Assembly: GCA_965227535.1 (NCBI GenBank) | Contig: OZ245761.1 | Location: 5,084,001-5,148,000, forward strand | Reading direction: 5' to 3' | DNA: 64,000 nt | Source: SZUA-430 sp965227535 | Lineage (GTDB): Bacteria; Pseudomonadota; Alphaproteobacteria; Micropepsales; Micropepsaceae | Shown: piece by piece, positions 18,544 through 26,528 of the stretch | Layout of the letters: every line of letters starts with the position of its first letter | Position numbering within the stretch: position 1 is the first letter of the stretch | The notes under the pieces: generated by a model | The model's database searches: none | Seen by the model: only the letters and a program-made list of their open reading frames with translations | Told to the model about the DNA's origin: nothing | Made by a program: the position numbers and the translations under genes

Positions 18544-19788
18544 ATGGATTTCAACGACACGCCCGAAGAAGCCAAATTCCGCAGCGAAGTCCGCGCTTGG
18601 CTTGAACAAAACGCCAAACCGAAAAGCGCCACCGGCTTCTCAGCCGAAAACCCGCGCTTCCAACGCAACGAACAAGAATCGCTGAAGATCGCGAAAGCCT
18701 GGCAGGCGAAGAAAGCCGCAAAAGGCTACGCCCGCATCACCTGGCCGAAAGAAAACGGCGGCCTCGGCGGCACACCGATGCAGCAAGTCGTCTACAGCCA
18801 GGAAGAAGCGAAGTTCGACGTGCCGTCGGGCTTCTTCGAAATCGGCCTCGGGATGTGCATCCCGACCGTCACGCACTACGCGTCGAAGGAAGTGGCCGCG
18901 CGCTATGTGAAGCCCGCGCTCTACGGCGAAGAAATCTGGTGCCAACTCTTCTCCGAACCGTCGGCCGGCTCCGACGTCGCGGGCCTACGCACACGCGCGG
19001 AAAAGGACGGCGACGATTGGGTGGTCAACGGCCAAAAAGTCTGGACCTCCGGCGCGCACTATTCCGACTACGGCATCGTGCTCACCCGCACCGACCCGAA
19101 TGCGCAGAAGCACAAAGGCCTCACCATGTTCTACCTGTCGATGAAGTCGCCGGGTGTGGAAGTGAAGCCCATCAAACAAATGTCGGGCGGCGCGAACTTC
19201 AACGAAGTCTACTTCACCAACGTCCGCATTCCGGATTCACAACGCCTGGGCAAAGTCGGCGAAGGCTGGGGCGTCGCCCTCACGACGCTGATGCATGAGC
19301 GCCTGGCGGTCGGCGGCGGCGCAGGCGGTTCAGGCCCCGACATCAAAGAACTGATCTCGCTCGCACGCGAAACCGAACTCGAGGACGGCCCAGCCATCCG
19401 CAACGCCAGCGTCCGCGAAAAAATCGCCGAATGGTACGTCCGTGGCCAAGGCCTGAAATACACGACCTACCGCACGCTGACGGCGTTGAGCCAAGGCAAA
19501 GTCCCAGGCCCCGAAGCCTCAATCGCCAAAGTGGTCGTCGCACCAAAAATGCAAGACCTCTCATCCTTCGCGATGGACCTCGAAGACATGGGCGGCGTGA
19601 TGGTCGGCGAAGACAGCCCCCAAATGGGCGCCTTCCAACAATCCTTCATGTGGGCCCCAGGCCTCCGCATCGCCGGCGGTACGGACGAAATCCTGAAAAA
19701 CATCATCGCCGAACGAGTCCTGGGCCTGCCGGCAGACATCCGTGTCGACAAAGACATCCCGTTCAACAAACTACCCACGGGTCGCTAG
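18544..19788 (+). CDS. Acyl-CoA dehydrogenase family protein, FAD-binding subunit
   Basis: A 414-residue acyl-CoA dehydrogenase. The FAD/substrate signature CQLFSEPSAGSDVAGL (about residues 137-152) is intact, and the C-terminus carries RIAGGTDEILKNIIAERVLG, the usual family ending. A separate catalytic Glu as in the partner's GFTWE is not evident at that site. It begins 31 bases after the preceding acyl-CoA dehydrogenase and is very probably its partner in one enzyme. The likely role is alpha-beta desaturation of a branched, cyclic or steroid-like acyl-CoA. A large hairpin element follows the stop and may end the transcript. Confidence 0.93.
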   Translation: MDFNDTPEEAKFRSEVRAWLEQNAKPKSATGFSAENPRFQRNEQESLKIAKAWQAKKAAKGYARITWPKENGGLGGTPMQQVVYSQEEAKFDVPSGFFEIGLGMCIPTVTHYASKEVAARYVKPALYGEEIWCQLFSEPSAGSDVAGLRTRAEKDGDDWVVNGQKVWTSGAHYSDYGIVLTRTDPNAQKHKGLTMFYLSMKSPGVEVKPIKQMSGGANFNEVYFTNVRIPDSQRLGKVGEGWGVALTTLMHERLAVGGGAGGSGPDIKELISLARETELEDGPAIRNASVREKIAEWYVRGQGLKYTTYRTLTALSQGKVPGPEASIAKVVVAPKMQDLSSFAMDLEDMGGVMVGEDSPQMGAFQQSFMWAPGLRIAGGTDEILKNIIAERVLGLPADIRVDKDIPFNKLPTGR

Positions 19789-19808
19789 AGCGCGAATTGA
19801 AATAAGTG

Positions 19809-19966
19809 GTGTCATGGTCCGCGTAGGCGGACCACCCACGACTTACTCACGCGAAGCCGCGAAGAACGCAAAGATGGGGTTTCTCTTTTCGCGTCCTTCG
19901 CGGCTACGCGTGAATCGTTTTAGGCGCCCGAAGTCGTGGGTGGTCCGCCTACGCGGACCATGACAC
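19809..19966. repeat. 158-bp nested palindromic element (REP/BIME-like)
   Basis: Perfect 36-bp inverted arms at 19809-19844 and 19931-19966. Each arm contains its own small hairpin (GGTCCGC-gtag-GCGGACC). The interior holds a second, imperfect inverted repeat of about 26 bp (from 19849, CACGCGAAGCCGCGAAG; matched by CTTCGCGGCTACGCGTG near 19900-19917). It lies in the 283-base gap between the acyl-CoA dehydrogenases and the LLM oxidoreductase. No coding capacity is evident. It resembles intergenic palindromic units mobilised in trans, and may also end transcription. Confidence 0.85.
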
Positions 19967-20071
19967 AGCGGGCCGAGCGGGTGCGTACCTGCACTCAAAA
20001 CGTGAATAGCCGACGCCGGAATCTCGTGACACGCTCCTGAGATAACAAAACTAGTCACAGGAGGAAGCGTC

Positions 20072-21334
20072 GTGAAATTCACCTGGTTCAACCTGATGCC
20101 GTGGCCCTATCTCCCGGATGATTTCCGAGAGAAGCACCGCTCCGTCTGGGTCGACATCGACTCGCGCCTGTTCGACGCGGAAAAAAGCCACGCGGTCTAC
20201 AACACCTACATGGACCTGCTCGAATACGCGGGCACGCAAGGCTTCGACGCCATCGGCGTCAACGAGCATCACCAAAACGCGTACGGCATCATGCCGTCGC
20301 CGAACATCATCGCCGCCGGCCTCGCGCGAAGAACGAAAGACGTCGGCCTCGTCGTCCTCGGCAACTCGATCGCGCTCTACAACCCTCCCGTCCGTGTCGC
20401 AGAAGAGTTCGCGATGCTCGACTGCATCTCCGGCGGCCGCCTGATCGCAGGCTTTCCCGTCGGCACGTCGATGGACACGAACTACTGCTACGGCCAAATC
20501 CCCGCGCTCACCCGCGAAAAATATCAAGAAGCCCACGACCTCATCATCAAGGCCTGGCGCGAGCCCGATCCCTTCGCCTGGAACGGCCGCTACAACAAAC
20601 TGCGCCACGTGAACATTTGGCCGCGCCCGATCCAAAAGCCGAACCCACCGATCCACATCCCGGGCGGCGGCTCGGTCGAGACCTACGACTTCTGCATCGA
20701 CAACACGTATTCCTATTCGTATCTCAGCTTCTCCGGCTACATCCGCGGCAAAGCGCTGATGCAAGGCTATTGGGACCGCGTCGCCCAACGCAACGCGCCC
20801 GACACGTCGCCCTACCGCGCAGGCTTCGCGCAAACCATCTGTGTCGCCGACACCGACGAAGAGGCCGAACGCCTCTACTCGAAACACGTCAGCTACTTCT
20901 ACAACCGCTGCCTCCACGTCTACGCAGGCTTCGCCGACGCACCCGGCTACCGCACGATCAAGACGATCCAAACCGGAGCGCTCTCGCAATACGCGCCACC
21001 GCTCGACGGCTACGCGCATCTGTCGTGGAAGGACTTGGTCGACGGCGGCCACGTCATCGCGGGCTCGCCGGAAACCGTGCGCCAACGCATGGAAGAACTG
21101 ATCAAAGGCCTGCGCGTCGGCAACATCTTCTGCCTCATGCACGTCGGCGACATGCCGAAGGAAAAGGCGATGTACTCGACCAACCTCTTCGCCGAGAAGG
21201 TGATGCCCAAACTACGCCACCTCTATCCCGACTACGCCGACGACGACCGCTTCTGGTGCAAACCGATGAAGGAGCAGGTGTCACCGGGCAACCTACCCAG
21301 CACGGCCGATCTCCGCCGTCTCGTGAACGCGTAA
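20072..21334 (+). CDS. LLM class flavin-dependent oxidoreductase
   Basis: A 420-residue luciferase-like monooxygenase of the bacterial luciferase (beta/alpha)8-barrel fold. Typical parts are the early GFDAIGVNEHHQNAYGIMPS (EHH), the mid-barrel LDCISGGRLIAGFPVG and the late AGSPETVRQRMEEL. Such enzymes use reduced FMN or F420 to oxygenate or dehydrogenate small organics; the substrate here is unknown. The start is GTG, with AGGAGGAAGC seven bases upstream. It is followed after 15 bases by an alpha/beta hydrolase, so the pair probably works on one substrate, for example oxygenation followed by ester or ring hydrolysis. Confidence 0.92.
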   Translation: MKFTWFNLMPWPYLPDDFREKHRSVWVDIDSRLFDAEKSHAVYNTYMDLLEYAGTQGFDAIGVNEHHQNAYGIMPSPNIIAAGLARRTKDVGLVVLGNSIALYNPPVRVAEEFAMLDCISGGRLIAGFPVGTSMDTNYCYGQIPALTREKYQEAHDLIIKAWREPDPFAWNGRYNKLRHVNIWPRPIQKPNPPIHIPGGGSVETYDFCIDNTYSYSYLSFSGYIRGKALMQGYWDRVAQRNAPDTSPYRAGFAQTICVADTDEEAERLYSKHVSYFYNRCLHVYAGFADAPGYRTIKTIQTGALSQYAPPLDGYAHLSWKDLVDGGHVIAGSPETVRQRMEELIKGLRVGNIFCLMHVGDMPKEKAMYSTNLFAEKVMPKLRHLYPDYADDDRFWCKPMKEQVSPGNLPSTADLRRLVNA

Positions 21335-21349
21335 GGGGAGGGCGGCCAC

Positions 21350-22126
21350 ATGGAACTCAAGACACTCAAAACCAACCGCGTCCCCGTCCGCTACTATGAA
21401 GGCGGCACCGGCAAACCGCTCGTCTTCCTGCACGGCGCGGGAGGCTTCATCCCCACCGACACCTTCCTCGACAAGCTGTCGGCGAAGTACCACGTCTACG
21501 CCCCGCTGCTCCCAGGTTACGGGGACAGTGAAGAATGCCCGACGCTGCGCGACATGCTCGACTTCACGCTGCACACTCTGGACGTCGTCGAAGCGCTGGG
21601 CCTGAAAGACCCCATCCTCGTCGGCCACTCGATGGGAGGCATGATCGCCGCCGAAATGGCCGCCGTCGCGCACAACGACTTCACGCGTTTAGGCCTGATC
21701 GCATCAGCGGGTCTCTGGATGGATCAACATCCGATCCCCGACCTCTTCGCCATGCTCCCTTACGAGATGCCACCCTACCTCTTCCACGACGTGGAAGCGG
21801 GCACCAAACTGATGACCGCCGGCGTCGCACTCGACAACCCGGAATGGCTAAAGGCGTTCCTGGTCCAAAACGCGCGCCAAATGGGCATGGCAGGAAAAAT
21901 CCTCTTCCCGATACCGGAACGCGGCCTGAGCGAACGCCTCTACCGCATCAAAGCGAAGACGCTGATCGTCTGGGGCGCCAGCGACAAACTCATCCCGCCC
22001 ATCTACGGCGAGGCCTTCAAGAAAGCGATCAAAGGCGCCCAACTTACAACGATCCCGAAAGCGGGCCACCTCGTGCCGCTGGAACAACCCGATGAGTTGG
22101 TGTCGGCGCTTGGGTATCTAAGCTGA
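21350..22126 (+). CDS. Alpha/beta hydrolase
   Basis: A 258-residue alpha/beta-hydrolase-fold enzyme. The oxyanion motif LHGAGG is at 28-33. The nucleophile elbow GHSMGG carries Ser94. The acid Asp212 lies in WGASDKLIPP, and His240 in KAGHLVPLEQP. The length and layout match meta-cleavage-product hydrolases and ester hydrolases of catabolic operons. The ATG is preceded by GGGGAGGG. It lies 15 bases behind the LLM oxidoreductase and is the last gene of that unit; a palindromic repeat follows directly. Confidence 0.92.
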   Translation: MELKTLKTNRVPVRYYEGGTGKPLVFLHGAGGFIPTDTFLDKLSAKYHVYAPLLPGYGDSEECPTLRDMLDFTLHTLDVVEALGLKDPILVGHSMGGMIAAEMAAVAHNDFTRLGLIASAGLWMDQHPIPDLFAMLPYEMPPYLFHDVEAGTKLMTAGVALDNPEWLKAFLVQNARQMGMAGKILFPIPERGLSERLYRIKAKTLIVWGASDKLIPPIYGEAFKKAIKGAQLTTIPKAGHLVPLEQPDELVSALGYLS

Positions 22127-22128
22127 AC

Positions 22129-22299
22129 TGTCATCCCGGAAGTTAGGCGAGCGCGTTGCGAAGCAACGCTCTTGCGAGCCTTACTGTTCGGGACCCAGGT
22201 TCACCGAACAGACGCCTAAGAAGCGACCCTGGGTCCCGGATCGCAAGCTTCGCCAGCGATCGCTTGCGCGATCGGGCTTCGCTAACGTCCGGGATGACA
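22129..22299. repeat. 171-bp palindromic intergenic element
   Basis: Outer inverted ends TGTCATCCCGGA (22129-22140) and TCCGGGATGACA (22288-22299) are perfect. Inside are GGGACCCAGG and CCTGGGTCCC and a third small palindrome around GCGATCGCTTGCGCGATCG. The element fills the convergent gap between the hydrolase and the secreted-protein gene. It looks like a dispersed repeat of alphaproteobacteria and may serve as a bidirectional terminator. It belongs to a different sequence family from the one at 19809-19966. Confidence 0.8.
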
Positions 22300-22312
22300 A
22301 TGTTTGCTTTGA

Positions 22313-22909
22313 CTACTTCGCGAAGATCCAGCCCTTGCGGCTGCCGTCAAACGTGATGGAGAACTCGTTGTTCTGCAGATTGCAGTCGCCGAACTGATTG
22401 CTGACGATCGACGCGTCCAGCCGATCGTACTTGATCGAAAGCTTGAACACCTTCTTGAATCGTTGCTTCGCCATATCGACCGCGGGCGCGGTGAATTGGA
22501 AGCGCACGCCGACACCGCCACGCGGATCGATGCGATCGAACGGAACGGTCATCAGCTCGGTCGTCTTGCCCGACAGCAAATCCTGCTCGGTCAACACCGC
22601 GCGCTGAAGCCCGGGCTTGCCGGCAAACGTTCGGTCGCCGACGTTGCGCAGACGCATGACCAGCGGCCAGTGAAACACGCCGTCGGCCGTAATCCAGCCG
22701 CTCAGCTTTTGGATGCGCGTCACGCCGGCGGGCGGACGCTGCGAGATGTCGACCTCGATAAAATGATCGACCGCCGGATCGGCACACGCGGGAATGAGCG
22801 GCTCAAGATCGGGCAGCTTCACGCTGCCCGGCACCGTGAACTCCTGCGCCTGTGCGCTGAGCGTGAACGCCAGAGCGAAAACCGTGCCCAAAGCCAATCT
22901 GCCGATCAT
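22313..22909 (-). CDS. Secreted protein of unknown function
   Basis: A 198-residue exported protein. The signal peptide is about residues 1-21, ending in LSAQAQ. The rest has no membrane segment and looks like a beta-rich domain of about 175 residues with two cysteines (in IPACADP and FGDCNLQ) that could pair. I do not recognise the family. The ATG at 22909 has GGGGAGTG upstream; in-frame extension to 22972 would overlap the upstream gene and lose the signal peptide. It is the last gene of a four-gene operon. Confidence 0.78.
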   Translation of the reverse strand: MIGRLALGTVFALAFTLSAQAQEFTVPGSVKLPDLEPLIPACADPAVDHFIEVDISQRPPAGVTRIQKLSGWITADGVFHWPLVMRLRNVGDRTFAGKPGLQRAVLTEQDLLSGKTTELMTVPFDRIDPRGGVGVRFQFTAPAVDMAKQRFKKVFKLSIKYDRLDASIVSNQFGDCNLQNNEFSITFDGSRKGWIFAK

Positions 22910-22922
22910 GAAAACACTCCCC

Positions 22923-23591
22923 TTAAGACGTAACCGCGTCCACCGGCTGAAGCGCCCGCGCACAGCATTCAACGACGATCTTCACCGCCTGCACAAGCTG
23001 GGCTTCACTCAGCGTTCCGCCGTATTCCAGCCCATACCCTGCGGCCGCAAGCCGCGCCACCTGCGTATCGAGGTAGGGCACATGCACAAATCCCGCAACC
23101 TTCGGCCCGCCGGCCCCCGCGTAATCCATCAACCGATAGAACAGCAAATTGCACAGATAGTCGCCGGCATCGTCCGACCGCACGATCGGAATGCCCGCCT
23201 CGCGCAAACGTTCCGACATGTCGCGCAACGGTAACCGCGTCGGCAAAATGTCCTCACCGCCATCGACCGCGCAGTCGTTGCCCGAACAGGCGCCGGTGAA
23301 GTCAGGCCGATCCTTCGCCACGCGATTGCGCGCGGTCGACTCAAGCGTGATGCCTTTGGTCTTCGCGCTGAGCCCGAACGCGATCACCGCATCCGGCTTC
23401 GTCGACGACAGCAATGGCCGCAACTCGCCGTCCCACAAATCGAAGCGAACGGGCAGGATGCGCGTCGCCAGATGCGCGCCCTCCGGCTGCCAGCCCGACC
23501 GCTCGATCTCATGCATCGCCCATGCGGTCGGGTTCTCCGGCGCACCGGGAAACACACCGAAGCCGGTCGCAAGGATGAGTGGCTTAGACAC
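22923..23591 (-). CDS. pcp: Pyroglutamyl-peptidase I family cysteine peptidase
   Basis: A 222-residue peptidase family C15 member, which removes N-terminal pyroglutamate from peptides in the cytoplasm. TGFGVFPG (9-16) matches the N-terminal family signature. The triad reads Glu84 (GITLESTARN), Cys147 (DAGDYLCN) and His170 (GFVHVPY). The insertion TGACSGNDCAVDGG (residues 99-112, two Cys) between Glu and Cys is unusual. The start overlaps the upstream mmcQ-like gene by eight bases, so the genes are translationally coupled. The overall sequence is divergent from classical Pcp, so the substrate may differ. Confidence 0.87.
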   Translation of the reverse strand: MSKPLILATGFGVFPGAPENPTAWAMHEIERSGWQPEGAHLATRILPVRFDLWDGELRPLLSSTKPDAVIAFGLSAKTKGITLESTARNRVAKDRPDFTGACSGNDCAVDGGEDILPTRLPLRDMSERLREAGIPIVRSDDAGDYLCNLLFYRLMDYAGAGGPKVAGFVHVPYLDTQVARLAAAGYGLEYGGTLSEAQLVQAVKIVVECCARALQPVDAVTS

Positions 23592-23937
23592 GGCGTTTCG
23601 ACGCTCCCTTTACCGCCCGCGACGGCTTCACGGCCACATTGGCGTGAGCGGTTTGCAGAGCGCTGAGGGCGGTCTTCTGATCTGCCGCGCGCAAATGCAT
23701 CCAGGTCGCGCCCTTGTCGCCCCAAGCGTTCGGAATGCGTTCGAAGATGTTTGGTTCCGCGCCCGTCATCATCTCCTGCTGCTCCGGCGTCAGTTTCACC
23801 ATCGCCCGCGCATCTTTCTCGGACAGCGTTGCAAAAATCTTGCCCTTGGCGCGAAACGAAGCCAGCTCGAAATGCGGCGCCTCGACCGCCTCGGGCAGCC
23901 CGAGCGCCAGCTTCCGAAACGCAGCAACCGAAACCAC
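23584..23937 (-). CDS. MmcQ/YjbR family protein
   Basis: A 117-residue protein of the MmcQ/YjbR (CyaY-like fold) family, proposed to bind DNA. The typical N-terminus FRKLALGLPEAVEAPHFELASFRAKGKIFATL and the middle VKLTPEQQEMM match. The start is GTG at 23937, directly abutting the stop of the upstream sulfatase-like gene; the stop overlaps the peptidase start by eight bases. It ends in a basic tail (KGASKRRV). The role in the operon is unknown. Confidence 0.88.
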   Translation of the reverse strand: MVSVAAFRKLALGLPEAVEAPHFELASFRAKGKIFATLSEKDARAMVKLTPEQQEMMTGAEPNIFERIPNAWGDKGATWMHLRAADQKTALSALQTAHANVAVKPSRAVKGASKRRV

Positions 23938-25956
23938 CTAAGGCGTCACGACGGGGAAGTTCGGATTGACCGGATCGATCAATCCCACGAGATCGGCATA
24001 ACCGCTCGACTTACCGTCGACCTTGATCGCCCCCGTCGCCGACTTGACGCCCACCGGCACGCCCGCCAGCAACGTCTCAAGCATATCCGACCGCTTCATC
24101 GTCACGGTCGCATCCGCCTTGTCGTCGCGCACGCCCTCTTCGTGGATCAGAACGCCGTTCTCGATCGTGATCAGATGCGTCTCGTTCATATCGCTGAGCA
24201 CGACATTGAGCTTCAGCTTCACGTCCTTCGCCCGGTCGGGGTTCAACCGCACGGCGGCGAAGTCCAGCATCATCGTCGTCGGCGTCGCGCGGATCAGCGC
24301 AAGGCTCAACCGCTGCGTCGGCAACGCGATCACGCCATGGCGCAACTCCTGCGCACCCGTGAGATAGATATTGCGCCACGTTCCCGCCTCGGCCCGATAG
24401 CCAAGCTGCGTGTAGACATCGGCAAGCAAATTCTTCGCCTTCGCATTGTCAGGTTCGGCGAACACCACATGATTGAGCAGCATCGCCGCCCAGCGATACT
24501 CGCCGCCGTCGATCGCGGTCTGCGCCTTCGCGATCACGGCATCCGCGCCGCCTAAAGCCGTCACATAATGCGTCCCCGCCGCCACCGGCGGCAGCGCATG
24601 CAACGACGACGGGTTGGCATCGTACCAACCCATATACCTCTGATACACGGCCTTCGAATTATGGCTCATCGTGCCGTAGTAGCCGCGATTGTACCATTCA
24701 TGCGCCAACACGTCGGGCAACTGCAGCTGCTCGGCGATCTCGACGCCGGTAAGGCCGTTGTTCATCAACCGAATGGTCTGGTCGTGGAGATATTTATACG
24801 CGTCGCGATGCTTGGCCAAAAAATCGCCGATCACGTCGCTGCCCCAGCGCGGAATGCCGTGCGCCGCAAACATCACGTCGCTCTTGTCCGCATAAAGGCG
24901 AATGGCTTGCGTCAAATAATCCGACCACCCCTTCGCGTCGCGCACCAAAGCTCCGCGCGCCGGCAGCAGATTGTGCATGGTCGCATTGGCGTTCTCCGCC
25001 ATGAACAACGCACGCATCTGCGGCAGATAGAAGTTCATCTCCGCCGGCGCTTCGGTCCCCGGCGTCACCTGGAACGTCAACGTCACGCCGTCGATCGTCA
25101 TCTCCTGACCGGTCTTAGAGATGATGTCCGTCGGCGCGATCAACGAAACGGTGCCGTTCGAAATGCCTGGCCCAAGGCCCGACGTCATCTCGCCCTCCGG
25201 CCCGCGTGGTAACGTGCCGCCGAACTGAAACCGCGCCCGCCGCGTCATCGCCGGCCCCGCGATCACGTTCTCGGAAACAGAATGCTCCATAAAGCCTTCC
25301 GGCGCGATCACCTTCACGCGCCCCGCCTTCACGTCCTCTTCGGTGGTGATGCCGGCAACGCCGCCGAAGTGATCCGCGTGGCTGTGTGAGTAGATGACGG
25401 CAAGGACCGGCTTGTCGCCCACATGCTTCTTCAGCAACGCCAACGCCGAACGCGCTACCTCTACCGTCGTCAGCGGATCGACAACGATGTAGCCCTTGGC
25501 CGTCTCGATGAACGACACCGTCGACACGTCGAACGACCGCACCTGATAAATGTGGTCCGCAACCTTGTAGAGCCCGTGCTTGGTGATGAGTTGCGCCTGC
25601 CGCCACAGGCTGGGGTTCGCACTCTCCGGCGCATCGCCCTTCAGGAAATCGTAGGACGCGAGATCGAAGACCAGCTTCCCGCTGTCGTCGACAATCTTCG
25701 GATCGTCCAGCGTCGCGATGAACCCGCGCGCCGCAAACTCAAAATCCTGCTTGTTCGAGAACGGCAATTCTTTGAGAATCTTCTCGCGCGCCTCTTTCGT
25801 CGACGTCGTCGCTTCGGCCGCCACGTCTTTGGGAATGCTCGGTGTCGGCGCACCCAGGATCAGGGGCAACACGCCGCGAAACATGTACGCGACGCCGATC
25901 AGCAAAAACGCCGTGACGATGACGCCGAGCCCAAGCCCGCGCAAAAATGAACCCAT
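23938..25956 (-). CDS. Alkyl sulfatase-like metallo-beta-lactamase protein
   Basis: A 672-residue protein resembling SdsA1/YjcS-type alkyl sulfatases. An uncleaved-looking N-terminal membrane segment (about 8-30) anchors it, probably facing the periplasm. The dinuclear zinc motif is SHSHADHFGG (His191, His193, Asp195, His196). It is followed by an alkylsulfatase dimerisation region (about 370-520) and an SCP2-like C-terminal domain (about 545-670) that would bind the alkyl chain. The ATG at 25956 has GAGGGGAC six bases upstream, better than the TTG five codons earlier. It is first of an operon with mmcQ-like, pcp-like and secreted-protein genes. Confidence 0.92.
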   Translation of the reverse strand: MGSFLRGLGLGVIVTAFLLIGVAYMFRGVLPLILGAPTPSIPKDVAAEATTSTKEAREKILKELPFSNKQDFEFAARGFIATLDDPKIVDDSGKLVFDLASYDFLKGDAPESANPSLWRQAQLITKHGLYKVADHIYQVRSFDVSTVSFIETAKGYIVVDPLTTVEVARSALALLKKHVGDKPVLAVIYSHSHADHFGGVAGITTEEDVKAGRVKVIAPEGFMEHSVSENVIAGPAMTRRARFQFGGTLPRGPEGEMTSGLGPGISNGTVSLIAPTDIISKTGQEMTIDGVTLTFQVTPGTEAPAEMNFYLPQMRALFMAENANATMHNLLPARGALVRDAKGWSDYLTQAIRLYADKSDVMFAAHGIPRWGSDVIGDFLAKHRDAYKYLHDQTIRLMNNGLTGVEIAEQLQLPDVLAHEWYNRGYYGTMSHNSKAVYQRYMGWYDANPSSLHALPPVAAGTHYVTALGGADAVIAKAQTAIDGGEYRWAAMLLNHVVFAEPDNAKAKNLLADVYTQLGYRAEAGTWRNIYLTGAQELRHGVIALPTQRLSLALIRATPTTMMLDFAAVRLNPDRAKDVKLKLNVVLSDMNETHLITIENGVLIHEEGVRDDKADATVTMKRSDMLETLLAGVPVGVKSATGAIKVDGKSSGYADLVGLIDPVNPNFPVVTP

Positions 25957-26029
25957 CTGCCGTCCCCTCAAGTCTAGCTTTTGCGAGGCAAGCTACCCGA
26001 GGCGGTACGGCGGCGGCAACCCAAGGGCG

Positions 26030-26479
26030 TTAAGGCTGGCGCACCATCCAGAAGATCATGTTGTCCAACGCAAACGCAGCATGCGTCGTATCGCGCTGGT
26101 GAAAGGCGATGTCGTGCTCGCAGCCCGTCATCATAGAATGCACAGGCGGCGTGAACCCCAGCTTGCGCGCCGCAGCGTCAGAAGCCGCCGCATCCGCGTT
26201 CGGTCCACCCACATTGCCCTGAAACAGCCCCTCGGCCGGCACCTCCTCGAACGTATATTTCGGATTGGCGCAGGCCAGCAGGGCAGGGCCGTCGATCCGT
26301 GCCGCCTCGAACGCGACTGTCTTGTCTAGGTAAAGGCCGGCAATGGACGCGTCCGGCGCAGTGCCCGCCGCCCAAGGCGCAGCCTCGACGCGCTCGATCT
26401 TCCATGTCCCCAGAAATGTCGGCTGCGAACACCCGGCAAGAGCGAGCGCAAGCAATCCCATCAACAATCTGTTCCGCAC
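26030..26479 (-). CDS. Small lipoprotein of unknown function
   Basis: About 149 residues starting at a GTG with GTGGAGG eight bases upstream. The lipobox LAGC ends a short signal sequence (RNRLLMGLLALALAGC), and a compact domain follows with conserved-looking GTWKIER and two later Cys residues. The overall look (lipocalin-like start, single small domain) does not let me name it. An ATG at 26524 is in frame but would give a long pre-signal extension. It is divergent from the lactonase-like gene with 49 bases between starts. Confidence 0.7.
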   Translation of the reverse strand: MRNRLLMGLLALALAGCSQPTFLGTWKIERVEAAPWAAGTAPDASIAGLYLDKTVAFEAARIDGPALLACANPKYTFEEVPAEGLFQGNVGGPNADAAASDAAARKLGFTPPVHSMMTGCEHDIAFHQRDTTHAAFALDNMIFWMVRQP

Positions 26480-26528
26480 GTGGGCAAGCCTCCACTTGTT
26501 GCTGAATGGCCTAGGCGGAATCATTCCT

